Below are positions 24,340 to 31,880 of a stretch of DNA of 64,000 bases, one piece after another. The stretch covers positions 150,246 to 214,245 of the forward strand of contig CANRCR010000001.1 of the NCBI GenBank assembly GCA_947629165.1, in the 5' to 3' direction. Every line of letters starts with the position of its first letter. The stretch's first letter is position 1. The DNA is from an uncultured Bacilli bacterium (GTDB taxonomy: Bacteria > Bacillota_I > Bacilli_A > RF39 > UBA660). Under the pieces are notes generated by a model. It saw nothing but the letters and a program-made list of their open reading frames with translations. It searched no databases and was not told where the DNA came from. The position numbers and the translations under genes were made by a program.

Positions 24340-24963
24340 TTACAGTGTATTTATAGCCTCAAATGTATCATACATATCAGCTATACGTTGATTACGTTTA
24401 TAAAAAATATATTTTATTGGCGGGCATTCATACTCATTCTCGTCCTTATTAAAGACCATATTCTCCGCGTCCCCTACTACACTAGTATAAATACCAAACC
24501 TATTTAATAATCTAGTCGGGTGAGTAGATATCATAAATTTGGCAGGACGTCTAATCCACATTGGTAACTCTCGCCATTCCTGGGTAATCATAATGACAAT
24601 TCTATGGCGTTTCCTAGACTGATTCAACCAAGCGTAAAATTGAGTATCAGTCCTAGAGTTACGATCGTATTTTCGGGATACTTCATCGATGAGAAATATA
24701 CAATATTCGTCAATATTAGTGTATAACTCATTTATACGGTCAAAATAGACAATTTCGTATCCTGGTATAGTAAGACTACGTACATTAGTATAAATCTTGT
24801 TTACAAGGGCTTTATCTTGTTGTAGAAGCAGCATTATAGCGTAGTAGGTCTTACCGCTTCCCTGTCGCCCTGTAACAAAGTAACAGCCAAATCTATCGTC
24901 GATTCGAGGAAGTCCCCGTTTAAAAAAAGTATTGAAGCGTATATCATATTTCAGTATTTTCAT
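24340..24963 (-). CDS. Zot/pI-type assembly ATPase (right copy)
   Basis: Identical to the left-copy 207-residue Zot protein, with Walker A GRQGSGKT and Walker B IFLIDEVS; no membrane helix. Confidence 0.9.
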   Translation of the reverse strand: MKILKYDIRFNTFFKRGLPRIDDRFGCYFVTGRQGSGKTYYAIMLLLQQDKALVNKIYTNVRSLTIPGYEIVYFDRINELYTNIDEYCIFLIDEVSRKYDRNSRTDTQFYAWLNQSRKRHRIVIMITQEWRELPMWIRRPAKFMISTHPTRLLNRFGIYTSVVGDAENMVFNKDENEYECPPIKYIFYKRNQRIADMYDTFEAINTL

Positions 24964-24977
24964 TTTTTTCCTTTCTG

Positions 24978-25067
24978 TATAGGGGATACTTTAGTCTAGT
25001 CTAGTTGGCGGAACCCATAACCACCAACTACCCTACGGGCAAGGACATACGACCAAAGTCCCCTATA
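24978..25067. other. Branched hairpin region between pVI-like gene and zot (right copy)
   Basis: Same multi-arm fold as at 20459-20548, conserved base for base; candidate single-strand origin or packaging signal. Confidence 0.6.
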
Positions 25068-25091
25068 ACCCCACAAAATATTTATAAAAAA

Positions 25092-25397
25092 TTACCAGAA
25101 CTTGATTTTCTGAAAAACATTCCACACTTTTAAAAGTGAGTGCGTAGATTTAAAAATAGTGTGTTTTGCAATTTCTAAAAGTAAAATAAATGTAAGCGTA
25201 ACAATCACAGGTTGAGGTATCAAACCAGTAGCCCAAGCAATCGCATCAAAAACAGTTGAAAATGTAGATGTAACAGTTAAAATTTGAGAAGATAAATCCG
25301 GAAGTGCTGCTTCTATAATAGCGTTCAAAGGCCAACAGATAATTTGAATTACAGTTGATACCATTCCGAGCATTATATCAAATAAAATTTTAAACAT
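25092..25397 (-). CDS. pVI-like minor virion protein (right copy)
   Basis: Identical to the left-copy 101-residue protein; start ATG 25397 in a TAATG overlap with the adhesion gene. Two membrane segments, basic C-terminus. Confidence 0.75.
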   Translation of the reverse strand: MFKILFDIMLGMVSTVIQIICWPLNAIIEAALPDLSSQILTVTSTFSTVFDAIAWATGLIPQPVIVTLTFILLLEIAKHTIFKSTHSLLKVWNVFQKIKFW

Positions 25398-26542
25398 TAA
25401 ATTCCACCCCAATCTTGCCAATTATTTTCACGAAATGATAAAGTATCGTCTACCCACTTGTATAGTTTTAAGAAGTAGTTATATAAAATAAATGCAGAAG
25501 CAATTCCACCAATTGTGTTCATCCATAAAGATAAACCAGATATTTTAGAATACAAAGAAGAAACACATGGTAGATCAAAATCATAATTTACGAATGGTAA
25601 AGTTAAATGAATAGGCTCACAAGAAGTAGTTAAAGCATTTAAAATAGATTGAAATAAAGTTAAAGGAAGATTAATAATCGAGTCAACAGGACCAGGAGGT
25701 AACCAACCAGCAGAATTATCAAGAGAACCCATATCAGGTGGCGTATCGTCAGTAATAGTATCTTTTACTTCGTCTATTTTTTGATTGGTTTCATCTTGTT
25801 TTTGCTCTATTTCATAAAGTTTTTCGGATTGTTGTTTCTCTTGCGTAAGTAAACTATCTACACTTTGTTTTATAGAAGAATTAGAAGTAGTCGAATAATA
25901 ACCACCAGGTGTTATAGTAAATTGAAGTAAATAAACTTTTGAATTGATAGAATTAAACAAAAGTCCAATAGCAGCTGAATCTTTAGAAGGCGAAGCGGCA
26001 ACAACATATTCTCTACAATATTTAGGACCAACCGCAGAATCAGGTCCAAATACATAGTTATTTAAATTTGCATAAGTAGAAGTAAAATATTGCGCTTTTG
26101 TAGTATTTTGTTCAATTTCCGCAAAACCACCAAAATAAACGTTACTTAAAGTTGAAAAAGTGGAATCGGAACACATTTTAACATCAATGTAATACAATTG
26201 ATCTTTTAAAAAAGAATAAGCAGAAGCGACTTTAAAAGGATTTCCGCCTACTTTATCTAAAATCTGAACTGGTATCATAGGCGAATTCCAACCAGGTTCT
26301 TCCCAATCAACGCCTTCATAAGCAATATTCCACGTATCTCCAATAGGCGAAGTATAAGTACCAGTACTATTAGGATAATAAACTAAAGCTCCGTCAAATC
26401 GACCGATATCTAACCCCCACCCAGCACCAGTTGCGGCAAATACATATTTTGGAATAAATAAAATAAAAAATAAAAATGCGATCATAAAACGACGTTTTTT
26501 TAATTCATGAAAAAATTTATTTAAATAATAACATAAAATCAT
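25397..26542 (-). CDS. pIII-like adhesion/minor coat protein (right copy)
   Basis: Identical to the left-copy 381-residue protein (signal peptide, extracellular domain, helical linker, C-terminal anchor). Identity of the receptor-binding protein means both phages should share host range. Confidence 0.82.
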   Translation of the reverse strand: MILCYYLNKFFHELKKRRFMIAFLFFILFIPKYVFAATGAGWGLDIGRFDGALVYYPNSTGTYTSPIGDTWNIAYEGVDWEEPGWNSPMIPVQILDKVGGNPFKVASAYSFLKDQLYYIDVKMCSDSTFSTLSNVYFGGFAEIEQNTTKAQYFTSTYANLNNYVFGPDSAVGPKYCREYVVAASPSKDSAAIGLLFNSINSKVYLLQFTITPGGYYSTTSNSSIKQSVDSLLTQEKQQSEKLYEIEQKQDETNQKIDEVKDTITDDTPPDMGSLDNSAGWLPPGPVDSIINLPLTLFQSILNALTTSCEPIHLTLPFVNYDFDLPCVSSLYSKISGLSLWMNTIGGIASAFILYNYFLKLYKWVDDTLSFRENNWQDWGGI

Positions 26543-26868
26543 AAAAACCTCCGAAATAATCGACTAAATACTTTAATCGGAATATAGAAACAAAATATAG
26601 CCATAATGAAGAAAATTACCAAAGACTTATCAAAATCAAGCCTATAGTAGTAATCAGTAGTAATTTCAGAACTAGCCAAACAAACTGGAAGCGTAACATA
26701 TTGAGAAAATGATTGAGTACCATCTTTATAAATATAGTCCGAATTAATATAGTAGTCTCGATATTCAATTGTAGAATTATTTCTAGGAATACTTTTATAA
26801 GCACGGATAATATCTTCCGACTGAACTACAAAACAATGATAATTATCAGTATCAGGAACATAAATCAT
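26539..26868 (-). CDS. Membrane protein of the virion operon, 109 aa (right copy)
   Basis: Identical to the left-copy protein; start ATG 26868, C-terminal membrane helix and basic tail. Confidence 0.75.
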   Translation of the reverse strand: MIYVPDTDNYHCFVVQSEDIIRAYKSIPRNNSTIEYRDYYINSDYIYKDGTQSFSQYVTLPVCLASSEITTDYYYRLDFDKSLVIFFIMAIFCFYIPIKVFSRLFRRFL

Positions 26869-26872
26869 AGTC

Positions 26873-26986
26873 TCACCTCTTTCCAAATAATAATGAACCA
26901 ATAAGATCAAATAAAATATAAATAGTAATAACTGGAACAATTAAATCTACTAATTGTTTCATAAAAGTTAAAGCAACTTCAAACAT
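26873..26986 (-). CDS. 37-residue membrane protein, pVII/pIX-like (right copy)
   Basis: Identical to the left-copy miniprotein (MFEVALTFMKQLVDLIVPV...), one membrane helix; follows the branched terminator. Confidence 0.65.
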   Translation of the reverse strand: MFEVALTFMKQLVDLIVPVITIYILFDLIGSLLFGKR

Positions 26987-27010
26987 ATATATAAACCCCT
27001 TTCAAATAAT

Positions 27011-27150
27011 AAAAAAAGATGTTAGTGCTTATCTCCCGAGCCCGAGAGCATTTACGCGCTTAAAATTACCCACACATTTTAAGTACTCGCTGAACTAACA
27101 TCCGTGAATACCGGTTAAGTATTCATACCATCCGATAGTAACCAACTATC
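27011..27150 (-). terminator. Branched terminator behind the major coat gene (right copy)
   Basis: Same set of hairpins and T7 tract as at 22492-22631. Confidence 0.65.
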
Positions 27151-27159
27151 ACACTGTAA

Positions 27160-27360
27160 TTAGAATCTTACTTTACCTTTAGCGGCACCTTTAATAAGTT
27201 TACGTAAGAAATATAAACCTAGTGAAGCAATGGTAAGAGTAATTACCCAAGGCATTAATTGACCTACAGTTCCAAATAAAGTGTCAGAAGTAATACCTGT
27301 GTTCAAAGCAGTTACAATACTTTCCATAGAGCCTTTCACGACTTGAGGACCAGATTCCAT
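27160..27360 (-). CDS. Major coat protein (pVIII-like) (right copy)
   Basis: Identical to the left-copy 66-residue coat protein: polar head, one membrane helix, basic tail RKLIKGAAKGKVRF. Confidence 0.82.
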   Translation of the reverse strand: MESGPQVVKGSMESIVTALNTGITSDTLFGTVGQLMPWVITLTIASLGLYFLRKLIKGAAKGKVRF

Positions 27361-27377
27361 AAGTCGTCTCCCCCTTT

Positions 27378-27587
27378 CTATTTCTCTAATTTATGTAAAA
27401 AGGAAATACATTTCCTAATTACGCGATTTCTGATTGGAATTTTAGGTTGCCATTCATATAAACCAGGAATAACAAAAATTACTTTATGATCGTAACTATT
27501 TAAATCACCTACTCTATAATTATTTGAACCTACAATTCGATAATAAATTTCACCATCCGGCTTTTGCCAAAGTACAATAGTTTTCAC
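27378..27587 (-). CDS. Small protein of unknown function, 69 aa (right copy)
   Basis: Identical to the left-copy protein; GTG start coupled to the upstream stop (TAGTG). Confidence 0.7.
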   Translation of the reverse strand: MKTIVLWQKPDGEIYYRIVGSNNYRVGDLNSYDHKVIFVIPGLYEWQPKIPIRNRVIRKCISFLHKLEK

Positions 27588-27763
27588 TATTTAATTCCTA
27601 TTGGAGATGAATTTTTTTGTTTTTGATAGATTTTTAAAAGTTCAATCTCCGCAGGATCCAGAAAAACTAATTTCTCGCAAGATTCAGAAAGTTTTAAAAC
27701 AAGAACTTCATAATCTGTACCTTTTTTTGATTTACGAGTTTCTAATGTACATTTAATATCCAT
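27587..27763 (-). CDS. First gene of the phage operon, 58-aa unknown protein (right copy)
   Basis: Identical to the left-copy protein although its promoter region is different: the ribosome site here is AAAGGAGAG and the sequence upstream shares nothing obvious with the left cassette. Confidence 0.7.
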   Translation of the reverse strand: MDIKCTLETRKSKKGTDYEVLVLKLSESCEKLVFLDPAEIELLKIYQKQKNSSPIGIK

Positions 27764-27788
27764 TTTTTACTCTCCTTTCTTTATTAGT

Positions 27789-27846
27789 GATACCAATGTG
27801 GTATCTACCATTATAATACCACCGAGACACTATCAAGTCAATACCA
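27789..27846. promoter_or_regulatory. Divergent operator/promoter region, RHH immunity cassette (right copy)
   Basis: Leftward promoter: TTGACT (reverse of 27841-27836), 17 bases, TATTAT (27818-27813). The half-site ATACCA occurs four times: 27790-27795, inverted at 27799-27804, 27816-27821 and 27841-27846. The first two form the dyad GATACCA-ATG-TGGTATC. Repeated short half-sites overlapping -10 and -35 suit a ribbon-helix-helix repressor. Confidence 0.72.
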
Positions 27847-27877
27847 TTTTGATACAATATTGATATGAGGTGAAAAA

Positions 27878-28015
27878 ATGAACTTAACTTTACGAATACC
27901 CGAAGAAATTTACAAAAAACTAAAAAAAATTGCATTAGAAGAAGAAAGAAGTATCAACGGTGAAATTAATTACATGATAAAAAAATATATTGAAGAAAAA
28001 GAATCTAATAAATAG
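27878..28015 (+). CDS. Arc/MetJ-type ribbon-helix-helix repressor of the right prophage
   Basis: A 45-residue protein: MNLTLRIPEEIYKKLKKIAL then EEERSINGEINYMIKKYIEE. The N-terminal strand (LTLRIP), helix, turn with SING and second helix match the RHH fold (Arc, CopG type), which binds DNA as a dimer through paired strands. GAGGTG precedes the ATG. It occupies exactly the place of the HTH repressor in the left copy; the last residues (EKES) and the terminator are shared, so the cassette was swapped inside conserved flanks. Confidence 0.85.
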   Translation: MNLTLRIPEEIYKKLKKIALEEERSINGEINYMIKKYIEEKESNK

Positions 28016-28024
28016 ATTCTTTTA
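27996..28024 (+). terminator. Terminator of the RHH repressor gene
   Basis: AAAAGAATCT (27997-28006) pairs perfectly with AGATTCTTTT (28014-28023), loop 7 bases, then ATTTTT. Confidence 0.7.
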
Positions 28025-28052
28025 TTTTTAAACGATTAATATTATGTTAACT
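28025..28052 (+). other. Right junction of the prophage array (attR)
   Basis: Left arm TTTTTAAACGA (phage-derived), centre TTAATA (28036-28041), right arm TTATGTTAACT followed by host sequence TCTTATTTG. Joining the left arm at 19050 to this right flank recreates an intact 28-bp dif. Confidence 0.8.
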
Positions 28053-28278
28053 TCTTATTTGTAAAAAAACAGGTTGATTACACTACTACAGCTATCTTAC
28101 TTTAAGATAGATTTTTTTGATTAAGTTATTTTATTATTATTTATCATTATATTTACTAACTTCCTTTGCTCTATCTTAAACATTTCTATTATCACTTATA
28201 TATACCAATATCTTATTATTCTTTTATATCAATTAAATTATTAAATCTATTATTATCTATAGTTATATATTTCTCTAT
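28053..28278 (+). other. Gene-free AT-rich stretch right of attR with one terminator-like hairpin
   Basis: CTATCTT (28092-28098), loop ACTTT, AAGATAG (28104-28110), then ATTTTTTT: a + strand terminator shape in host DNA facing away from the prophages. Nothing else was recognised. Confidence 0.6.
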
Positions 28279-28306
28279 AAAAAAAATAGGGGAGTCTCCC
28301 CTATTT
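28279..28306 (-). terminator. Terminator of the lipoprotein gene
   Basis: Perfect stem AAATAGGGGA (28284-28293) and TCCCCTATTT (28297-28306), T run on the - strand side; overlaps the stop codon. Confidence 0.85.
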
Positions 28307-28735
28307 CGTTGAAAACTTTATACCGTCTTCCTGTTCTATATTATAAATTATTTCATAAAAGTCTTTTTCAGGAACATCGTATACCACTTTATACATTACC
28401 GATTCTTTTGCGTCAATTTCGGTATCTTTATTATGATTTAGATCTTCATAATTTGAATTATCTATTTTTAAGACAAAATGATGATCGATTGGAATCGTTT
28501 GTTTTTCATCGCTTAAATTGGTTATTTTGAATTCGAGCATTAGATATGTATCGTTTTCTGGTTCTACATCTTGGAAATGATTTGTTGTAGAAATGTCATT
28601 GAGTACCATTTCAAATGTATTATCTTGAACTTTTTCATTTAAATAATATATATTTTCTTTATCTTCTTGATTATTACATCCGGTTATTAAAAATAAACTA
28701 ACGAATATGAAAAGGATCCAATTTTTAATTCTCAT
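28301..28735 (-). CDS. DUF4352-like lipoprotein
   Basis: A 144-residue lipoprotein: signal peptide with lipobox LITGC (Cys20), then a small beta-sandwich domain (about 35-140) with YLMLEFKITNLSDEKQTIPI, the pattern of DUF4352/telomeric-repeat-like extracellular immunoglobulin-type domains. It would be anchored on the outer face of the membrane. Function unknown. Alone between the prophage array and a 22-bp tandem repeat. Confidence 0.75.
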   Translation of the reverse strand: MRIKNWILFIFVSLFLITGCNNQEDKENIYYLNEKVQDNTFEMVLNDISTTNHFQDVEPENDTYLMLEFKITNLSDEKQTIPIDHHFVLKIDNSNYEDLNHNKDTEIDAKESVMYKVVYDVPEKDFYEIIYNIEQEDGIKFSTK

Positions 28736-28800
28736 GTTTTTTCCTTCACCCTCTCCTATTATTCATTATAACGATAATTTTATTGAAAGGCAAGTTTTTC

Positions 28801-28844
28801 TTGTTAAAAGGTATATAACTACTTGTTAAAAGGTATATAACTAC
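28801..28844. repeat. Perfect 22-bp tandem duplication upstream of the DUF1540 gene
   Basis: TTGTTAAAAGGTATATAACTAC occurs twice head to tail (28801-28822, 28823-28844). Each unit has a TTGTTA and a TATATAA element, and GTTA..TATAAC gives it partial dyad symmetry, so it could be a duplicated promoter or operator. Confidence 0.75.
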
Positions 28845-28882
28845 CCTATTTGCTTCAAACTATAGATGGGTGATAAATTATT

Positions 28883-29128
28883 ATGGCAAAGAAAAAAACT
28901 TGTCAAAAGCAGGAAAAAGATAGTTTTGCAAAACGTCACGATCAAAAGATTCAATGTGACGTTGAAAATTGTGCTTTTCACGATGGCGAAGACCATTGTT
29001 GTGAGCTTCCAGAAATTAAGGTAAGTTGTGATGGAGATCCATCGGATACGACGGAAAAAGCAACAACGATTTGTGATAGTTTTGAATGTAGCGACGAATG
29101 TTGTTCGGATAATGAAAAAGGAGACTAA
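28883..29128 (+). CDS. DUF1540-type cysteine-rich protein
   Basis: An 81-residue small protein with the DUF1540 core, IQCDVENCAFHDGEDHCCE followed by LPEIKVSCDG, then a second Cys cluster CDSFECSDECC. Eight or more cysteines suggest metal binding. DUF1540 proteins are common in spore-forming Bacillota; their role is unknown. GGGTGAT precedes ATG 28883. It is the only + strand gene in this stretch, with a duplicated 22-bp element upstream. Confidence 0.75.
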   Translation: MAKKKTCQKQEKDSFAKRHDQKIQCDVENCAFHDGEDHCCELPEIKVSCDGDPSDTTEKATTICDSFECSDECCSDNEKGD

Positions 29129-29141
29129 TTATCTCCTTTTT
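29115..29141. terminator. Bidirectional terminator between DUF1540 gene and folD
   Basis: Stem AAAAAGGAGA (29115-29124) and TCTCCTTTTT (29132-29141), 7-base loop. Confidence 0.85.
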
Positions 29142-29998
29142 AATTGCTTTTCTTTATCTTTGGTTAAATGAATTTTTGCTGCTTCAATCGTTTGGGCGAG
29201 TAATGAGACAATCGTCATTGGCCCTACTCCACCTGGAACCGGAGTATAATAACTAGCCTTTTCTAGGATTCCTTTTGGATCGACATCTCCGATATTTCCT
29301 TTATTATATCCTGCATCGAGTACAACTACGCCTTCTTTTAGCCATTCGCTTTTAATAAAATTTGGTTTCCCAACGGCCGCTACTACGATGTCCGCGTTTT
29401 TAAGATGTTCTTTTAAATTATTTGTTTTTGAATGACAAATTGTAACGGTGGCATTTCGATTTAATAATAATGTAGCCATCGGTTTTCCAACAATTTGACT
29501 GCGTCCTACGACGACGGCATTTTTTCCTTCGATAGGAATTTGGTAATAATCTAGTATCGTCATCATCGCTTGGGCGGTTGCAGGGGCAAAAGCAGGTAAA
29601 GTGGCATTTAAATTACCGTACGAAGTAGCTGATAAACCATCGACATCTTTGTCGGGTCTGATTTCATTAAAACATTTTACTTCATCGATATTATTTGGTA
29701 ACGGATGTTGTATTAAAATACCATCGATGGTGTCATCTTCGTTCCAACTTTTAATTAATTGTAAAAGGGCTTTTTCACTTAGCTCAGGATAGGTATAAAC
29801 ATCATTTACAATTCCTACTTCATCACAGGCTTTTTTCTTCATTTGAACGTACATTTTACTAGCGGGATTCGCTCCTACCATTAACGTTACTAGATGTGGT
29901 GAACGGCCGTATTCTAGAAGAATACGATCGGTCTCTATCGACAATTGTTCTTTCATAAACTGACTTAATTGTTTTCCGTCTAATTTAATTGCGGTCAT
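29129..29998 (-). CDS. folD: FolD methylenetetrahydrofolate dehydrogenase/cyclohydrolase
   Basis: A 289-residue bifunctional folate enzyme that interconverts methylene-, methenyl- and formyl-tetrahydrofolate. The catalytic region YVQMKKKACDEVGI with the essential Tyr and Lys is at about 51-64; DGILIQHPLP and the NADP-binding segment VVGRSQIVGKPMATLLL follow, and the C-terminal TPVPGGVGPMT is intact. It lies 11 bases downstream of deoB, so purine precursor and nucleoside salvage genes are probably cotranscribed. Confidence 0.95.
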   Translation of the reverse strand: MTAIKLDGKQLSQFMKEQLSIETDRILLEYGRSPHLVTLMVGANPASKMYVQMKKKACDEVGIVNDVYTYPELSEKALLQLIKSWNEDDTIDGILIQHPLPNNIDEVKCFNEIRPDKDVDGLSATSYGNLNATLPAFAPATAQAMMTILDYYQIPIEGKNAVVVGRSQIVGKPMATLLLNRNATVTICHSKTNNLKEHLKNADIVVAAVGKPNFIKSEWLKEGVVVLDAGYNKGNIGDVDPKGILEKASYYTPVPGGVGPMTIVSLLAQTIEAAKIHLTKDKEKQLKRR

Positions 29999-30008
29999 AA
30001 ATTCTCCC

Positions 30009-31175
30009 CTATTTTAATTGATCTAAGAAACTGTTTCCAATCTCGGGCTTCTCTACTTCAAAGTTATCGGCAATTGTTGCTCCAATATCGGCCATACTAT
30101 TTAATATTTCGAGTCGTTTTGGTTCCTTAAAATCACGGGCAAAAAGAATAACCGGTACATTTTCTCGCGTATGATAATTTCCTTTAAAGGTTGGATCATT
30201 TCCGTGATCGGCCGTAATAATAAGTAAATCGTCATTATTTAATTTATTTAATATCATTGGGATTTCGACGTCTAATTCTTCGATGGCATTGGCATATCCA
30301 TTTAAGTCCCTTTTATGTCCATAAAGGCTATCAAAATCGGCTAAATTTGCAAAACATAGTCCCGTGAAGTTCTTTTCCATGACGTCGGTCAATTTATTAA
30401 TAACATCCATATTCGTCGTGGCTTTCATTGTTTTAGTGATGCCTTCTCCATCGAAAATATCACTTATTTTACCAATTCCAATAACACTATAGGAATGATC
30501 CTTTAAAAAGTCTAATACCGTCTTTTTCGGTGGCTTTACGGCATAATCTTTACGTTCGTTTGTAAATTTAAATTTGCCTGGTTTCCCTGTAAACGGACGA
30601 GCAATAATTCGCCCTACTCGCCATTCTTCTTTCATAGTAATTTTTCTTATTTTTTCACAGTACTGATAAAGTTTTGCTAAAGGAATAATATCTTCGTGTG
30701 CAGCGATTTGTAGATTGGCATCTGAAGAAGTAAAGAGAATTAGTGAACCATATTGCATTTGTCTTTCTCCTAATTCCTGTATCATCGCTTGCGGATCTGC
30801 ACTTTTATTTCCAATTACTCTTCGACCAGTAATGGTTTCGATACTATCGATCAGTTCTCTTGGGAACCCTTTTTCAGAAAAGTTTTTAAAGGGAACCGAA
30901 TTTTTAATTCCGACTAGTTCATAATGTGCCGAAAGACTATCTTTTCCGGTATTCGTCGGTTTAGCAATTGTATAATAAGCTTCTACATCCGAATTCTCAT
31001 CCATATTTATGGTATTTAAAAAACCTAATTTTTGTAAATTTGGGATAAATAAATTATAATTGTCTCGAATGTGCCCTAAAGTATTTGCACCTTCATCTTC
31101 GTAGTTATTTGCATCGATTGCTTCCCCTACTCCAACGGAATCCAGTACGACTAAGAATATTCTTTTAAATTTCAT
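30009..31175 (-). CDS. deoB: Phosphopentomutase
   Basis: A 388-residue enzyme of the alkaline-phosphatase superfamily that interconverts ribose-1-P and ribose-5-P (and the deoxy forms) in nucleoside salvage. The N-terminal LDSVGVGEA with the metal-binding Asp, the Thr nucleophile region EGANTLGHI, the cap domain, and the second metal site ITADHGNDPTF and HTRENVPVI are visible. The downstream position relative to a xerD-type gene matches B. subtilis ripX-drm, here with one gene between. Confidence 0.95.
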   Translation of the reverse strand: MKFKRIFLVVLDSVGVGEAIDANNYEDEGANTLGHIRDNYNLFIPNLQKLGFLNTINMDENSDVEAYYTIAKPTNTGKDSLSAHYELVGIKNSVPFKNFSEKGFPRELIDSIETITGRRVIGNKSADPQAMIQELGERQMQYGSLILFTSSDANLQIAAHEDIIPLAKLYQYCEKIRKITMKEEWRVGRIIARPFTGKPGKFKFTNERKDYAVKPPKKTVLDFLKDHSYSVIGIGKISDIFDGEGITKTMKATTNMDVINKLTDVMEKNFTGLCFANLADFDSLYGHKRDLNGYANAIEELDVEIPMILNKLNNDDLLIITADHGNDPTFKGNYHTRENVPVILFARDFKEPKRLEILNSMADIGATIADNFEVEKPEIGNSFLDQLK

Positions 31176-31209
31176 TTTTGATTGCTCCTTCTATTGGTAT
31201 CCCCTGAAA

Positions 31210-31869
31210 TTAATGTCGAATTAATACTTTCGCCCTCGTTACCATATCTTTTGTTTTTTGATGCTCTTCTCTATTTTTAGCAAATTCGTCACGATAGGTT
31301 TGGGCACTCACGGAAGCATCTTCCGCTACCGGATAAGCTTTTGCAAGTATCTCGTCTTCGACCCTACGAATAGCTATTTTCTTTTCTTCTTCGAGGGATT
31401 CAATTTCTTTTTCGCAAGTTTTCTCACTTTCAAAGAGGGCATCTATTTTATCGGTAAGATTAGCTTGTTGTTGTTCTAGTTCTGTTTTACTTGCAATTAA
31501 TTCTTCTAATCGGTCTTTAGTCTCCTTCTTTGCTTCTACAATTTCCTTAGAATATTTATGGTGAATTCGTAAAATGTTTCCTCCAAGGATACCCACCGAA
31601 CCTAAAGATACACCGATTGCTAAAGCGGTTGGCATGTATACACTTGCAATTCCAAATAGACATATACCGACCGCTGAATCGAACATTCCATCCTGCATTT
31701 TAATTGCTAAATCATTCGGTTTGGTCATTAATGTATCAATCTCTTTTTGTATTTGATCGAGCATAATCGTAACTTCGTTTCTTAAAATAGCTAAAGTACA
31801 ACGATTTTCAAACGTTTCTTGTTTTTGCTCTTTTAATGCTTCTTCTTTTTGTTCTAGTTCATTTGTCAT
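31210..31869 (-). CDS. Coiled-coil protein with a membrane hairpin, unknown
   Basis: A 219-residue protein from ATG 31869, chosen because AGGAGG lies 7 bases before it (an ATG 6 bases further up would be one base from the site). A helical N-terminal coiled coil (ELEQKEEALKEQKQETFEN) leads to two short hydrophobic segments (AVGICLFGIASVYMP and ALAIGVSLGSVGILGG), followed by a long charged coiled coil (RLEELIASKTELEQQQANL). No family was recognised. The layout resembles the protein at 61640-62317. It lies between xerD and deoB in one operon. Confidence 0.7.
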   Translation of the reverse strand: MTNELEQKEEALKEQKQETFENRCTLAILRNEVTIMLDQIQKEIDTLMTKPNDLAIKMQDGMFDSAVGICLFGIASVYMPTALAIGVSLGSVGILGGNILRIHHKYSKEIVEAKKETKDRLEELIASKTELEQQQANLTDKIDALFESEKTCEKEIESLEEEKKIAIRRVEDEILAKAYPVAEDASVSAQTYRDEFAKNREEHQKTKDMVTRAKVLIRH

Positions 31870-31880
31870 GTTCATTCCTC

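Larger units (their letters stand above)
23580..27770. repeat. Right unit of the 4.19-kb direct tandem repeat
   Basis: Same sequence as 19061-23251 at offset 4519, as far as could be checked by eye. The identity covers all virion, Zot and Rep genes and ends at the ribosome site of the first gene. Confidence 0.93.
23580..28041 (-). mobile_element. Inovirus-like prophage, right copy (RHH immunity type)
   Basis: About 4456 bp, colinear with the left copy up to 27770 and then carrying a different regulatory cassette (ATACCA half-sites and an Arc-like ribbon-helix-helix gene). It is joined to the left copy head to tail through a shared att core and to the chromosome through the site at 28025-28052. 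Presumed the first phage to integrate, because the second would use the intact dif left of it. Confidence 0.88.

Noticed and set aside
19061..27770. Tandem repeat as an assembly duplication
   Set aside because: The unit ends carry different repressor genes and operators, and the three att sites differ in their left arms. A collapsed or duplicated assembly would repeat the same flanks. Long reads should still confirm it.
27753..27935. Minus-strand ORF opposite the RHH repressor
   Set aside because: It lies antisense to a compact 45-residue gene with a good ribosome site and RHH pattern, and has no ribosome site of its own.
28801..28844. CRISPR-like repeat
   Set aside because: Only two units with no spacer between them and no cas genes in the window.
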